In this document: positions 1-9,031 of the stretch, piece by piece
Numbering within the stretch: the stretch's first letter is position 1
Layout: every line of letters starts with the position of its first letter
Source: JBEVJC01 sp040510375
GTDB taxonomy: Bacteria > Bacteroidota > Bacteroidia > Chitinophagales > Chitinophagaceae
Direction of reading: 5' to 3'
Assembly: GCA_040510375.1 (NCBI GenBank)
Contig: JBEVJC010000006.1
Coordinates: 154,664 to 218,663, forward strand
Length of the DNA: 64,000 nucleotides
Notes under the pieces: model-generated
The model's input: only the letters and a program-made list of their open reading frames with translations
What the model was told of the DNA's origin: nothing
The model's database searches: none
Program-made: the position numbers and the translations under genes

Positions 1-1
1 G

Positions 2-643
2 CTGATCGATCATGATTCTTATTCGGATATTATTGCATTTTGCCGGACGGGCTTCTGGTTCCGGTGGTACAGCCTGGTGGATACCAACCGTCTTCCAAAA
101 GTCTTCGGAACCTTTTTACTCGGATTGTATGTGGGCAGGCACCTGGTCTATGCGAAACTGGAAGAGAACAAAAATAAACTGAAGAAGATCTGGAAGACCA
201 GTGCCATCATTGGTTTTCCTTTCAGTATAGCCATGGCCATTTTTGAAATGGATGATCACGGGTTACCTGATCCACGCGGTTTGGCAGATACAATTTCATA
301 TGCATTCGGTGTTGTGCCCATGAGCCTGTTTATCACAACATCGATCTGCCTGTTATTCTTAAAACGTAACTGGAATGAACGCCTGCTGGTCTTCGCACCC
401 GTTGGCAGGATGGCCCTGACCAATTATATCCTGCAAACTGTTCTGGGCATTGTCATCTTTTACGGAATCGGCTTCGGGCTGGGAGTCCGGACCAGTTTCA
501 CTTATACCCTGCTGATCGCCCTTGGTGTATACCTGCTTGAAATGACCTTGAGTATGTTTTGGTTAAAACACTTCAACTACGGACCGCTTGAATGGATCTG
601 GCGGCAACTGACCTATGGCAAGCGGTTAAAACTTAGAAAATAA
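2..643 (+). CDS. DUF418 family membrane protein (C-terminal part)
   Basis: The reading frame is open from base 2, so the gene begins before the window. The GTG at 77 is only an internal codon. The visible part has about five hydrophobic segments and ends with the pattern typical of DUF418/YeiB-like inner-membrane proteins: a GRMALTNYILQT stretch around residues 140-150 and a GPLEWIWRQLTYGK-like tail near the C-terminus. The molecular role of the family is not well established; acyl transfer or transport has been proposed. It faces the next gene tail to tail and shows no functional link to the fructan locus. Confidence 0.75.
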   Translation: MIDHDSYSDIIAFCRTGFWFRWYSLVDTNRLPKVFGTFLLGLYVGRHLVYAKLEENKNKLKKIWKTSAIIGFPFSIAMAIFEMDDHGLPDPRGLADTISYAFGVVPMSLFITTSICLLFLKRNWNERLLVFAPVGRMALTNYILQTVLGIVIFYGIGFGLGVRTSFTYTLLIALGVYLLEMTLSMFWLKHFNYGPLEWIWRQLTYGKRLKLRK

Positions 644-765
644 ATTCTTTTTATATAATTTTTTGCAGCGTAAGCCGATGCAGGGATAGTGGTGAGGTAC
701 CGAAAAATGTTTACGAATCACAGCGTTCAGGGTAGACCCTCCAGGGCCTCCCCCTCCCGCCCCTG

Positions 766-1308
766 TTAACTCAACGGCTTTGCAATCGGAAAGTCGATAG
801 GGATTTTAGTACATGCAAACACATAATTGGTGAAACTCCTGACCGTTATTGATCCGATGAGTTCGATCAATGCCTTTTCATCATACCCAGCGTCAAAAAA
901 ATTATCAAGGAACGACTGTTCAGCTTCCCCTTTATTTATAAGGATTGACTTTGCCAGTAGAATGGCCGTGTTCAATTTGGGCTCGGGATAAGTTCCCTTC
1001 CTGATTAAAATAGTTTCTTCCTCGGTAAAACCACGCAATTTTGCCAGGGCCGTATGTGCCGCCAGGCAATATTCACAATTGTTTACCTGCGATACAATAA
1101 GATTGATCGCTTCCCTTTCTTTGGCCGTGAAAGATGGATTTACTGATAATTCTGCGTCAAAATCAAGAATCCCTTTCAACGCCGATGCGGAATATCCAAA
1201 GGTGGCGTAAAGATTGGGCACTGATCCCAGTTTCTTTTTTAGTTTACCCAGGATCTCCTGCGACTCAGGACTCAGATCTTCTATTTTTGGAACTTTAATC
1301 TGCTTCAT
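766..1308 (-). CDS. Carboxymuconolactone decarboxylase/AhpD-like family protein
   Basis: This 180-residue protein has the CxxC...H core of the CMD/AhpD fold (ECEYCLAAH-like: the pair of cysteines in NCEYCLAAH around residues 77-85). In AhpD-type peroxidases these cysteines carry the redox reaction. The second half is the helical region expected for the family. No signal peptide is visible, so it should be cytoplasmic. It is the last gene on the minus strand after the DUF4965 protein, 126 bases downstream of it, so it may be a tail gene of the fructan operon or have its own promoter. A peroxide-related role is inferred from the family only; the actual substrate is unknown. Confidence 0.8.
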   Translation of the reverse strand: MKQIKVPKIEDLSPESQEILGKLKKKLGSVPNLYATFGYSASALKGILDFDAELSVNPSFTAKEREAINLIVSQVNNCEYCLAAHTALAKLRGFTEEETILIRKGTYPEPKLNTAILLAKSILINKGEAEQSFLDNFFDAGYDEKALIELIGSITVRSFTNYVFACTKIPIDFPIAKPLS

Positions 1309-1434
1309 GGGACTTTTTCTGCAAAACTATCCATGAAGTCCAACGGTTAATAGTCCAGATAAACCAAATAGTAGGACATAAACAACCAATATTTATAGGG
1401 GAACCAATCAGCCGTGCCAATACACCCCCCATCC

Positions 1435-3882
1435 CTATTTAATTAACCGCTTTTCGAGCAGTTTCATATAATAACCGCCAACAACGCTCCTCGCCTGGAA
1501 TCCTACCTGTTCCCCACTGATAGTTTCATGCCAGTCGCTTAACGGAACACGCGAGTTTGTCTCCGTCACATATTTATAAAGAGGGTTTATAAAAGATTCA
1601 AACTCTTTTTTATCATCGGTCAGCACAGCCGTCCACATGATCCAGTCACTCTTGGTATAAGTCCTCCGGCTATCCAATGGCAAACCGAATATATTTTGTT
1701 TCCCGAGATAAAACCCAACCTCTGTCTGATATACTTCCTTGGGAAAAAGATCCAATTGCAGTACCTTATCCCAAACCATATTATACTTCTGGCTCCAGGT
1801 ATTGTTCCTGTCAAAAGTAAGGGCATAGTGATCCCCTTCCCTTGCCATCTGTATCCATCGTTTCACCATATTATTTGCCGTATCGCTGTATCTGGTGGCG
1901 ACAGATTTTTCGCCCAGCATTTCTGCAAGCTCACTATAACATTTAATACCCACAATCGCCTTGATCGAAAGGTTGGTATTACGTGCAAGATGACCTGCAA
2001 AATCATCTGTACATAGCTGGTTGGCAGGATCAAATCCATCCGATACCAGAAACTCCACCCAGCGTGTCAATGTACTCCAGTGTTTTTTTGCATAGGACGC
2101 ATTTCCTTCCACCTTTGCAATCGCCGCCGTAAGAATGATCATATTCCCCGATTCTTCTACCGGCATATCCTCGCCATATGTCTGTCCGTTTGCCACAGGA
2201 TAGGTTCCCAGATCATGTGCAGCGAAAGGCTTTGGCCATTTTCCGCTTTCACTGTAATAGAATATCCCATTGAGCATTCCCTTCATCAACTCAGGATTAT
2301 AAGTAAGGTACAGTGGCGCTGAAGGATAGGTCACATCAACCGTATTGATGGATCCGTTACTGAAATTTTCTTTGGATAAAAACAGGATCTCACCCTGCGG
2401 ACTCCTGACCAGCTTATGTGCCGAAATGCTTTGCCTGTAGGCCAGTATACAAAGGTCCGCATAGTTTTTACCGCCCGCCTTTTCAAGGTCGGCGTAAATC
2501 TGCTGGTTGAATTTTTTACATTGGTCTGTCACCAGCCGGTAATCTTTATTCGCGGAAGCAAGTTCCATATCGATGGTTGATCCTTCAACCGACTTCCACC
2601 AGGGCTGCAGGTCCTTGCCAAAATACCGGATTGAGTACAAATCATCATACCCCAACATAAACACCTGTTCTTTTTCAGTTGGGCCTACCTTACCCAGCCG
2701 GGCAACAGCATTTAAAAACAAATCCGTTCCCTTACGTTCACCAGCGGCGGACCAGCGACCAGTTTGAAATGTAGAAACAGCTGAATCCTTGCCGGAAATA
2801 TATTGCACCACCGATCCGGGTGTTGCCAGGTACATATAGCCCCAGTCGATCCGGACATTATCACCTTTTTTCCCAAGCACTTCCTGCTCTGTGGTACCCG
2901 CCTTGAGTATATTAAGGCCATTTTTTTTATAAGATGTCACAGTGAGTTCCTGTCTGGCAGAGTTGGTGGCGATAGCTCCGGAAGCACCAAAAAAAACATC
3001 CACATCGTGTATCTTTTTATCATTGGCTTTTGCAGAGTAAGTAATATATGAAACCGGTCTGGCCAATAACCTTAGATCACCGATGATCAGCGGTGAAGTA
3101 AAGGTTACCTCTACATCAACAGCTCCACACCTGAATTCATAGATAGTTTGCGTTGCATTGATCATCACACTGCGTTGCTCCCCTTCAGTAATTACGGCTT
3201 CCGTTACAGGAGGAATCTCTTCCAGTAAACCAAGGTCAAGAAACGCATCGCCGCCCGTATTTTCCACGTGCATTGCTAAAATATTTTTCCCTTCTTTAAG
3301 GTTCGCCCGGATTGTTTCTGTCAGTTCCACATATTTATACCGGCTGATCACCCCTTCAAAATGATAGATTTCCTTTCCATTCAGAAATACCTCTGCCCCG
3401 TCATCATGTTTTACTACCAGCGATAAATTGCTGAAGTCAGGTGTTTTTATTTCAAACTCCCTCCGGATCCATAGATCTCTTGTATCCCAGTTTGTACCGT
3501 TATTATGATAAGGTTTAACAAATGGTGCATTGCCTGATATCCAGTCTTTATCATCGTAAGAATTGTGGAACCAGTCTGGCCCTGGCTTCAACGTAGTATA
3601 ACGTACCGCATATGACTGCTCTTCACCTGTAGCCAATACGGACCTGTATTTCCGGTCTTCCTTACCGATAATCCGGTAAACCTGCCCATCCACGCTGACC
3701 ATCCCCAACAGCGAATGATCTTCGCCCGTCCAGTGTTTTGTGGTGGAAGCGTTGAGATTATCCGTGCCAGACCAGATGCTGAAATACGGATCATGTGTAA
3801 TCAACGGATAGGAAGGGGCTTTCTGCTGGGCATTTACTATCAGCATTCCGAGAACGAAAAATGTTGTTATCAGTATTCGCAT
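1435..3882 (-). CDS. DUF4965/glutaminase-A family secreted protein
   Basis: The 815-residue protein begins with a clear Sec signal peptide (MRILITTFFVLGMLIVNAQ). The start of the mature part (PLITHDPYFSIWS) and the large C-terminal part with SDWIMWTAVL and VGGYYMKLLE are characteristic of the DUF4964-DUF5127-DUF4965-DUF1793 architecture, named after fungal glutaminase A. Residues of about 95-222 form a separate jelly-roll-like insert (WIRREFEI, HDDGAEVFLNGKEIY) resembling carbohydrate-binding modules. The C-terminal part is probably an alpha/alpha toroid like many glycoside hydrolases. Bacteroidota members often lie in polysaccharide loci, and glutaminase activity should not be assumed. It follows the thioredoxin-like gene by 25 bases, so it is very likely in the same transcript. 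Confidence 0.8.
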   Translation of the reverse strand: MRILITTFFVLGMLIVNAQQKAPSYPLITHDPYFSIWSGTDNLNASTTKHWTGEDHSLLGMVSVDGQVYRIIGKEDRKYRSVLATGEEQSYAVRYTTLKPGPDWFHNSYDDKDWISGNAPFVKPYHNNGTNWDTRDLWIRREFEIKTPDFSNLSLVVKHDDGAEVFLNGKEIYHFEGVISRYKYVELTETIRANLKEGKNILAMHVENTGGDAFLDLGLLEEIPPVTEAVITEGEQRSVMINATQTIYEFRCGAVDVEVTFTSPLIIGDLRLLARPVSYITYSAKANDKKIHDVDVFFGASGAIATNSARQELTVTSYKKNGLNILKAGTTEQEVLGKKGDNVRIDWGYMYLATPGSVVQYISGKDSAVSTFQTGRWSAAGERKGTDLFLNAVARLGKVGPTEKEQVFMLGYDDLYSIRYFGKDLQPWWKSVEGSTIDMELASANKDYRLVTDQCKKFNQQIYADLEKAGGKNYADLCILAYRQSISAHKLVRSPQGEILFLSKENFSNGSINTVDVTYPSAPLYLTYNPELMKGMLNGIFYYSESGKWPKPFAAHDLGTYPVANGQTYGEDMPVEESGNMIILTAAIAKVEGNASYAKKHWSTLTRWVEFLVSDGFDPANQLCTDDFAGHLARNTNLSIKAIVGIKCYSELAEMLGEKSVATRYSDTANNMVKRWIQMAREGDHYALTFDRNNTWSQKYNMVWDKVLQLDLFPKEVYQTEVGFYLGKQNIFGLPLDSRRTYTKSDWIMWTAVLTDDKKEFESFINPLYKYVTETNSRVPLSDWHETISGEQVGFQARSVVGGYYMKLLEKRLIK

Positions 3883-3907
3883 GGTTTTCCTTTAATTCTT
3901 TCTTTAC

Positions 3908-4396
3908 TTATTTTTCTCCCTTTATCTTTCCGATGAACCGCGGCAGATTCTTCTCTTCATCATCATATAACAGAAGCTTTCCTTCTTTGGAGTAAAGCAT
4001 CAATGATGGATATTTCCTGGGACCAAACCTTGTTATAAAATGGTTCTTCGGATCAAATAAGAGCGTTGTATTCTTTGCATTTTTAAGTTTGCTGCCATGT
4101 TTTATCAGGTATGGCCCAACCTTTTCCCGGCTACTCATTGTAACCAGGTAAACCTTTGCCGTTGCAAGCTCCTGCTGATGTTGGTTCAGGTATTCTATTG
4201 CATGCAGGCAATGATCACATTCCGTATCAAAAAAAACAAAAAAGGTAATAACACCTGGTGTGAGATCCTTTTTTTCAAAAGGCGAACGGTTCTGCTTTTC
4301 AAAACTGAAATCAGGGATCGTAGCGGCCGGTACCTGGGCCTTACCCGGGTAAAAAAATAACATCACCGGAAGCATAAGCCGGATCCCGTATTTCAT
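3908..4396 (-). CDS. Thioredoxin-like exported protein
   Basis: This 162-residue protein has a short hydrophobic N-terminus ending near AQ (residues 1-21), so it is probably periplasmic. A thioredoxin fold follows with the redox motif CDHC (residues of about 60-63, in FFDTECDHCLHAIEYL) and the cis-proline region in KYPSLMLY. It resembles the AhpC/TSA or TlpA-like redoxins common in Bacteroidota. Its start lies 5 bases after the stop of the GH5-like gene, which indicates cotranscription. It could keep disulfides correct in the secreted hydrolases of the operon, but that is inference from position. Confidence 0.75.
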   Translation of the reverse strand: MKYGIRLMLPVMLFFYPGKAQVPAATIPDFSFEKQNRSPFEKKDLTPGVITFFVFFDTECDHCLHAIEYLNQHQQELATAKVYLVTMSSREKVGPYLIKHGSKLKNAKNTTLLFDPKNHFITRFGPRKYPSLMLYSKEGKLLLYDDEEKNLPRFIGKIKGEK

Positions 4397-4401
4397 AAGT
4401 T

Positions 4402-5484
4402 CTATTTTTTAGTTGAAGGAAACCTGCCGTTGATCTTGCGGATGAAATCAATTTCAGATTCACTGAATGCCGTTCCATCTGGCCTGTAGATATCATGGAA
4501 CCATAACGCGGGCTCCCTGCCATCGGTTATTGGTGTATCCCAGGCAAATATGGTATTAGTCTTCCCGCTTACAAATCCCCAGTTGACCGCACCTACATTT
4601 TCCTTTTTTAATATTGGTAAAATCACCTGGAACAAGCTCCCGTTGCGCCTTGCCATGTATTCAGTACAGATCAGGGGCCGGCCAAATTTTTTCAACGTGT
4701 CGATTGTCCTGATATGATCCTCTATATAAGAATAATTGTGATAACTGATGATATCTGAATTTTCGATCTGGAATTTATTCAGCGCTGAGAACTTCGGTCC
4801 GGACGACCATACCCCGCAGGTCAGCGGTTGTGAAGGCCCCACTTCCCTTGCCCATTCAAATACAGCAGTCAGCAGGGGGAGACTCTTTTCAAACTGATTG
4901 CTGTTGCCCGGTTCATTATACAGGTCCCAGGCAAGGATCCTGCGATCATCTTTAAATCTTTTTAATACATCCTTTACATAGACTTCAAGCATCTGCAGCG
5001 AATCAGGAAAACGGTGGATCATGGTACCGGGGTCCCGAACCCATCCGGAATTATGTATACCGGTTCTTGGTGCGGGTTGTTTCCCCACCCACGAAGAATC
5101 ATTCCAGCAATCATCAAAAAATACCAGCATGGTTTTGATATGATGCCGGTCTGAAATAGCCAGGTACTGGTCCACCCTTTTTTTGAAACCTTCCTTATCG
5201 GAGGTCCAGGCCAGATGATGAAGAAATACCCGCATCATATTAAACCCAAGATCCTCCGCCATTCCAAGCTCACGGTTGATCGTTGCCGTGTCAAATGTTT
5301 CGGCCTGGAACATTTCCAGTTGATTCACTGCTGTGCTGGGTTGGAAATTACATCCCCGCAGCCATCCCTGTTTACTATACCATTGATTTGCTTTTTGTGC
5401 TGTCCACCTGTTTTGTGCAACAAGGTTTGTCACTGCCATACAGAACAGTAAGGAAAATAAAATAGAGGCCAGATTTCTTTTCAT
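4402..5484 (-). CDS. GH5-like (cellulase-fold) glycoside hydrolase
   Basis: A secreted 360-residue protein: signal peptide at 1-24 (ending LVAQ), then a TIM-barrel of clan GH-A. The acid/base glutamate is E191 in WDLYNEPGN and the nucleophile E275 in ICTEYMAR, the usual pair on strands 4 and 7. RGCNFQPS near residue 43 and FNMMRVFLHH near 81 also fit GH5-like proteins often annotated as 1,4-beta-xylanase or cellulase. The subfamily and substrate cannot be read from sequence. It lies 22 bases after the GH172 gene in the fructan operon, where a beta-glycanase-like enzyme is not expected, so it may attack a linked sugar or an accompanying plant polymer. Confidence 0.8.
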   Translation of the reverse strand: MKRNLASILFSLLFCMAVTNLVAQNRWTAQKANQWYSKQGWLRGCNFQPSTAVNQLEMFQAETFDTATINRELGMAEDLGFNMMRVFLHHLAWTSDKEGFKKRVDQYLAISDRHHIKTMLVFFDDCWNDSSWVGKQPAPRTGIHNSGWVRDPGTMIHRFPDSLQMLEVYVKDVLKRFKDDRRILAWDLYNEPGNSNQFEKSLPLLTAVFEWAREVGPSQPLTCGVWSSGPKFSALNKFQIENSDIISYHNYSYIEDHIRTIDTLKKFGRPLICTEYMARRNGSLFQVILPILKKENVGAVNWGFVSGKTNTIFAWDTPITDGREPALWFHDIYRPDGTAFSESEIDFIRKINGRFPSTKK

Positions 5485-5506
5485 GTGTATTGTTGATTAA
5501 TAACTT

Positions 5507-7087
5507 TTATTCTGCTTTTGCACCCGGCAACCCATACCAGTAAGTAACCGCTGCTGCATCAATCTTTCCGCCATCCCAGCTAAGCATTTCCAGATCATAC
5601 CGGAATGAGTGATTGAATGGCACGCCATCCAGGTTCCTTGTCCTTGTAAAAGTATTGTGTCCAAACGAACTGGCATTATCTGCACGCGGTGCATTTGCAA
5701 ATGGAGTCTGGTAAAGTACCACCGGCGCCCAGGAGGTATTGTAATAATCTTCCAGTCCGGTCCCGAATTCCGATGGAAAATGATCATCATCGACCCAGAT
5801 CTTTGCATCACCTTCGCCATACCAGGTGGGCATATGGTTATTTACTGCCAGCGTATTACCCAGGTAAATCCCGCCGCCTTTAATGCGGATAAATTTCCAT
5901 TCAATTGGGGCCGAAGAATCCGTCAGGGCCAACTTTGCCGGGTCATAATCCCATTTTGCATCCCGGATATTTTCTTCCTGTTTATAGGTGGCATGAAAAT
6001 ACATTGAGCCCGCCTGCCAGTTCCAGATTCCGGTCCTGGCAGATAATTCAATATTCACATCAGATCCGGAACTGTTCAGGACCGTGATGGTGGCATTGCG
6101 CTGGTAAGGCATCACCCATCGACTGGTCATCGTTGCATTACTGTCCAGCTCGCGGTACCAGCTTTTAACCGGTTTCCCTCCGTAACCACTTCCCGAAAAA
6201 TCACCCAGGGGACAACTGACCGTCTGCTGACCATCAAAATCGATCTTCAGGATTACCGATCTCAATGCCTCTGCAAGCTTTTCCGGATTCTTTACGGAAA
6301 GCCGGATGACGAGCGAGCGGATTGCCGCACTTCCACGGGGGAGTTCAACGGATATTTGTTTTGATGGCTTTATCAAACCCGACTTTTTGCTTAGCCTTGT
6401 ATCGTCCGGTACCGGTGGATTCCAGAGCTCGGACTCCGCACGATCAATCACAGTCCTGTATTCCTGCAGGTCGTTCATTGTAAAACTGCGGACCCTTGTT
6501 GCAGGAATATATGTCCTGTAATTTATCTGATAATAATGAGGTGCCTTAATTGCCGCAGAGTCCGGAAGCTCCAGGGTTACTTTACAATGTTGCTGGTAGG
6601 GAATGGGGAAATACAATGTATTACCGCCCTTTCCGTTGGGTTCATAACTGGAATGCGGATTGAGTAAGGCAGGACCCAGATTAAATCCCATTTTCATCAG
6701 GTCATATGCAGTTGTTTCAAAAGTTGGTTGGGTGGCATTGTCCAGGTAGAACCGGATTTTACCGGGTTTGATAACTGTTGTGAGCCAGTAACGGACGATG
6801 GCACCTGGTCCTTCCGCATCCATCATCACATATTCTGTGTGACCATTTATTTCTTCCTTCCGGATAAATTGGTTCTGATCGGTATTGGCATACCATCCCG
6901 GTGAATCAACGGATACCGATCTCCGGTCGTAACTGCTTGCCTGTTTCATGGTGTAGGAAGGACGACTGGCCACACTGGCTGCATCGGTCATCTCAGCAAG
7001 TAATGTTCCGACAGAAACAGGTTGCTGGGCAAGGACCCGGACAGAAATAAACATTATCAGTATCATCCAACAGGGTCTCGATTTCAT
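5507..7087 (-). CDS. GH172 family enzyme (DUF2961), alpha-fructofuranosidase type
   Basis: The start is set at the ATG at 7087, which gives a proper signal peptide (MKSRPCWMILIMFISVRVLA); a TTG nine bases upstream lies in the repeat region and is unlikely. The 526-residue protein has the DUF2961 signature PSEFGTGLEDYYN. Two glutamates, E425 in WYGEGD and E446 in GTGLEDYY, are 21 residues apart, the same spacing as the catalytic pair described for the founding GH172 difructose-anhydride/alpha-fructofuranosidase enzyme (E270/E291). Other GH172 members act on D-arabinofuranosides. Because it follows a GH32 fructanase gene, an activity on inulobiose or other alpha-linked fructosides is the best guess. 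It is exported, probably to the periplasm. Confidence 0.82.
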   Translation of the reverse strand: MKSRPCWMILIMFISVRVLAQQPVSVGTLLAEMTDAASVASRPSYTMKQASSYDRRSVSVDSPGWYANTDQNQFIRKEEINGHTEYVMMDAEGPGAIVRYWLTTVIKPGKIRFYLDNATQPTFETTAYDLMKMGFNLGPALLNPHSSYEPNGKGGNTLYFPIPYQQHCKVTLELPDSAAIKAPHYYQINYRTYIPATRVRSFTMNDLQEYRTVIDRAESELWNPPVPDDTRLSKKSGLIKPSKQISVELPRGSAAIRSLVIRLSVKNPEKLAEALRSVILKIDFDGQQTVSCPLGDFSGSGYGGKPVKSWYRELDSNATMTSRWVMPYQRNATITVLNSSGSDVNIELSARTGIWNWQAGSMYFHATYKQEENIRDAKWDYDPAKLALTDSSAPIEWKFIRIKGGGIYLGNTLAVNNHMPTWYGEGDAKIWVDDDHFPSEFGTGLEDYYNTSWAPVVLYQTPFANAPRADNASSFGHNTFTRTRNLDGVPFNHSFRYDLEMLSWDGGKIDAAAVTYWYGLPGAKAE

Positions 7088-7252
7088 ATGAAGCAATTAA
7101 ACACTTTAATTACAATAAGACGATAAGATAACAGTCATTGGCAATATGTGCAATTGAACACCTTATTACAGGAAGACGATCAGAAAAACATTCATTGCAT
7201 TATGAAGCAATTAAACACTTTATTGCTGGAAGACGATCAGGCAATCGTCATT
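7088..7252. repeat. Three degenerate tandem copies of a ~57-bp unit
   Basis: Between the GH32 stop and the GH172 start lie three direct copies beginning at 7088, 7146 and 7202, with periods of 58 and 56 bases. On the plus strand each begins ATG(AAG/TG)CAATT(A/G)AACAC and contains a GAAGACGATCAG-like block, which is most altered in copy 1. On the transcribed strand the unit is the leader of the GH172 gene, since its start codon aligns with ATG triplets in the other copies. It therefore looks like a triplicated 5' leader. Confidence 0.8.
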
Positions 7253-7253
7253 T

Positions 7254-8936
7254 TCAAAAAATCGGTTTTAATTCATAAACCTCCAGGTTTTTAATTTTTG
7301 CTGTTCCGCCCTTAACCGACACTCCCAGGGTTTTGTTTGCAGCATCCAGGTTATAGTTGACGGGCATATATACCAACCCATCATTTACAAAAATTTCCAA
7401 TCCGGTCCGGTCAACATAGATCAGCAGCTTCAGCTTTCCGTCTTTCAGGCTTACCGGTGCCTTCACTCCATCAACCAGCAATTGTTTCGCTTCAACATTA
7501 AAAATAACATCAAGTCCCCGGATATTAAAACTGACCTCACTGGCTTTTTCGGGAATTAAATCCAGCCGTATTTCGGCCAGACCGATTTCCAGTTTTTTTA
7601 ATGGATTAGCCCCCTGTTCCTTAATAACAAGTGATTTGATTTTAGTTGGGTTTGTCCGCAGCACTTCCAGTTCTTTTACAGGCATCCTTGTCAGCCTCAC
7701 TCCCTCAGCTGTTTTTACCAGTTTATGTTCCAGCGGTAAACTCATTGAATGTTCGAAATGTGAGCTCCCCGTACCGGTTTTTGTACGCCACCATCCAAGT
7801 TCAATGCGACGACCAGCCGGCTCATTGCTGAATGTTTGCGGCGCATAGAAGTCGCGCCCATACTGATTCTGCAGCCGTTCTTCTTCCGGTTTAAAAGTAG
7901 TACCATCAAACGTCCCGACGGCATACTCGGTATTGGCACCCGTCAGTACCCATTTACTTGTGCCCGGCATTCCTTCAACGGGTAGTTCGTAAAATTCCGG
8001 ACACTCGAAAAGGTACCGGTCCTTCCCGATCCCGCCCATAACCGTAGAGGTGGGTGTCCATATTTTCAGGTCAGGTGATGTGAGAAACTGCATGCTGTGC
8101 TGTTCATTGTCGCCCCGTTCAACCCAGATCACCATCACCCATTTTTTTGTGGGTTCATACCAGATCACTTTGGGATCGCGGTTCTCTTTGTTGATTCTCG
8201 GAACAGCAGCACGGTCAAAGCTGGTGAAGTTGCGTCCATCCAGGCTCCAGCTCATGTACTGCGCCCATCCTTTTGCACCGGTATGGAAGGCAACCATTGC
8301 CGGTTTACCGTTGCTGCCCAGACCACTCGTGTTGAAGGAATCCACTACCGCACCACCACTGAAGATAGTACCACCCTGATCGGGATGGATAGCATCGTCG
8401 AGATGGGTCCAGTGTACCAGGTCCTTACTCACGGCATGCCCCCAGGTCATATTTCCCCAGGCGCGTCCAAAAGGATTATGCTGGTAGAACAAATGATACT
8501 CCCCGTTAAAATAAACCATCCCGTTGGGATCATTGGTCCATCCACGTTTGGGCGAAAAATGGAATTGTGGTCGCAGGCTTTCACCATAAACATTGGTATT
8601 ACTATCCGAATCACTTTGAAGAATGGGAGTAAACACGGTGGATCCTGAAGGAATTTTATCCACCCTCAATTCCACGTTTTTACCATTCCACTGATCAATC
8701 TCCAGATAAGCGTTCCAGTCCGGCGCACCTTCTGCCAGCTCTATATCAAAATACCGCGACAACACTCCATCCACCCAGATCTCTACATTCTTTTTATTCG
8801 CACCATTCCTGACAGGTAATACCAGGTATTTTTTTTCAGGTTTAAAATAACTGCTGAAACTTATGGTGCTTTCCTGGCCATGGATCAACTGGCAAAAACA
8901 CAGGCAAATCACCAGAGAAAAAACAAACATTCTCAT
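7254..8936 (-). CDS. GH32 fructanase (levanase/inulinase-type)
   Basis: The 560-residue protein has a signal peptide (residues 1-20, ending LIHG), an N-terminal beta domain of the kind found before Bacteroidota GH32 modules (about 25-110), the five-bladed propeller and a C-terminal beta sandwich. All three GH32 motifs are present: WTNDPNG with nucleophile D136, the RDP motif at 253-255 with transition-state aspartate D254, and ECPE with acid/base E311. It cleaves beta-fructosides to release fructose or short fructans; levan versus inulin preference cannot be read. It follows SusD by 95 bases, with a hairpin between them, and so belongs to the same operon. Confidence 0.93.
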   Translation of the reverse strand: MRMFVFSLVICLCFCQLIHGQESTISFSSYFKPEKKYLVLPVRNGANKKNVEIWVDGVLSRYFDIELAEGAPDWNAYLEIDQWNGKNVELRVDKIPSGSTVFTPILQSDSDSNTNVYGESLRPQFHFSPKRGWTNDPNGMVYFNGEYHLFYQHNPFGRAWGNMTWGHAVSKDLVHWTHLDDAIHPDQGGTIFSGGAVVDSFNTSGLGSNGKPAMVAFHTGAKGWAQYMSWSLDGRNFTSFDRAAVPRINKENRDPKVIWYEPTKKWVMVIWVERGDNEQHSMQFLTSPDLKIWTPTSTVMGGIGKDRYLFECPEFYELPVEGMPGTSKWVLTGANTEYAVGTFDGTTFKPEEERLQNQYGRDFYAPQTFSNEPAGRRIELGWWRTKTGTGSSHFEHSMSLPLEHKLVKTAEGVRLTRMPVKELEVLRTNPTKIKSLVIKEQGANPLKKLEIGLAEIRLDLIPEKASEVSFNIRGLDVIFNVEAKQLLVDGVKAPVSLKDGKLKLLIYVDRTGLEIFVNDGLVYMPVNYNLDAANKTLGVSVKGGTAKIKNLEVYELKPIF

Positions 8937-8972
8937 AACTAATAATTGTGATTAAGATTTAGTTTTCCTGTC

Positions 8973-9005
8973 GGGAACCCCAGGCATTCCAGCCATGAGG
9001 TTCCC
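8973..9005 (-). promoter_or_regulatory. Intercistronic hairpin between susD and GH32 gene
   Basis: Arms GGGAACC (8973-8979) and GGTTCCC (8999-9005) are perfectly complementary and enclose a 19-base loop. There is no T-run, so it is not a clear terminator. Its position just after susD suggests an mRNA-stabilising or partial-termination element that would keep susCD transcripts more abundant than those of downstream enzymes. This function is inferred. Confidence 0.45.
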
Positions 9006-9031
9006 ACAAACGGATCATTCATTCATGTCGT

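Noticed and set aside
1322..1329. CAAAACTA (minus-strand TAGTTTTG) as a promoter -7 element for the CMD-like gene
   Set aside because: The start would be only about 7 bases from the start codon, and no upstream TTTG element is present at the right distance.
7202..7294. Short plus-strand frame beginning MKQLNTLLLEDDQ, similar to a response-regulator start
   Set aside because: It is only 30 codons, lies in a tandem repeat and runs into the GH32 gene on the other strand. The two other copies are broken, so it is not a gene.
8097..8648. 183-residue plus-strand frame opposite the GH32 gene
   Set aside because: The minus strand encodes all three GH32 motifs through this region; the plus frame is an antisense shadow.
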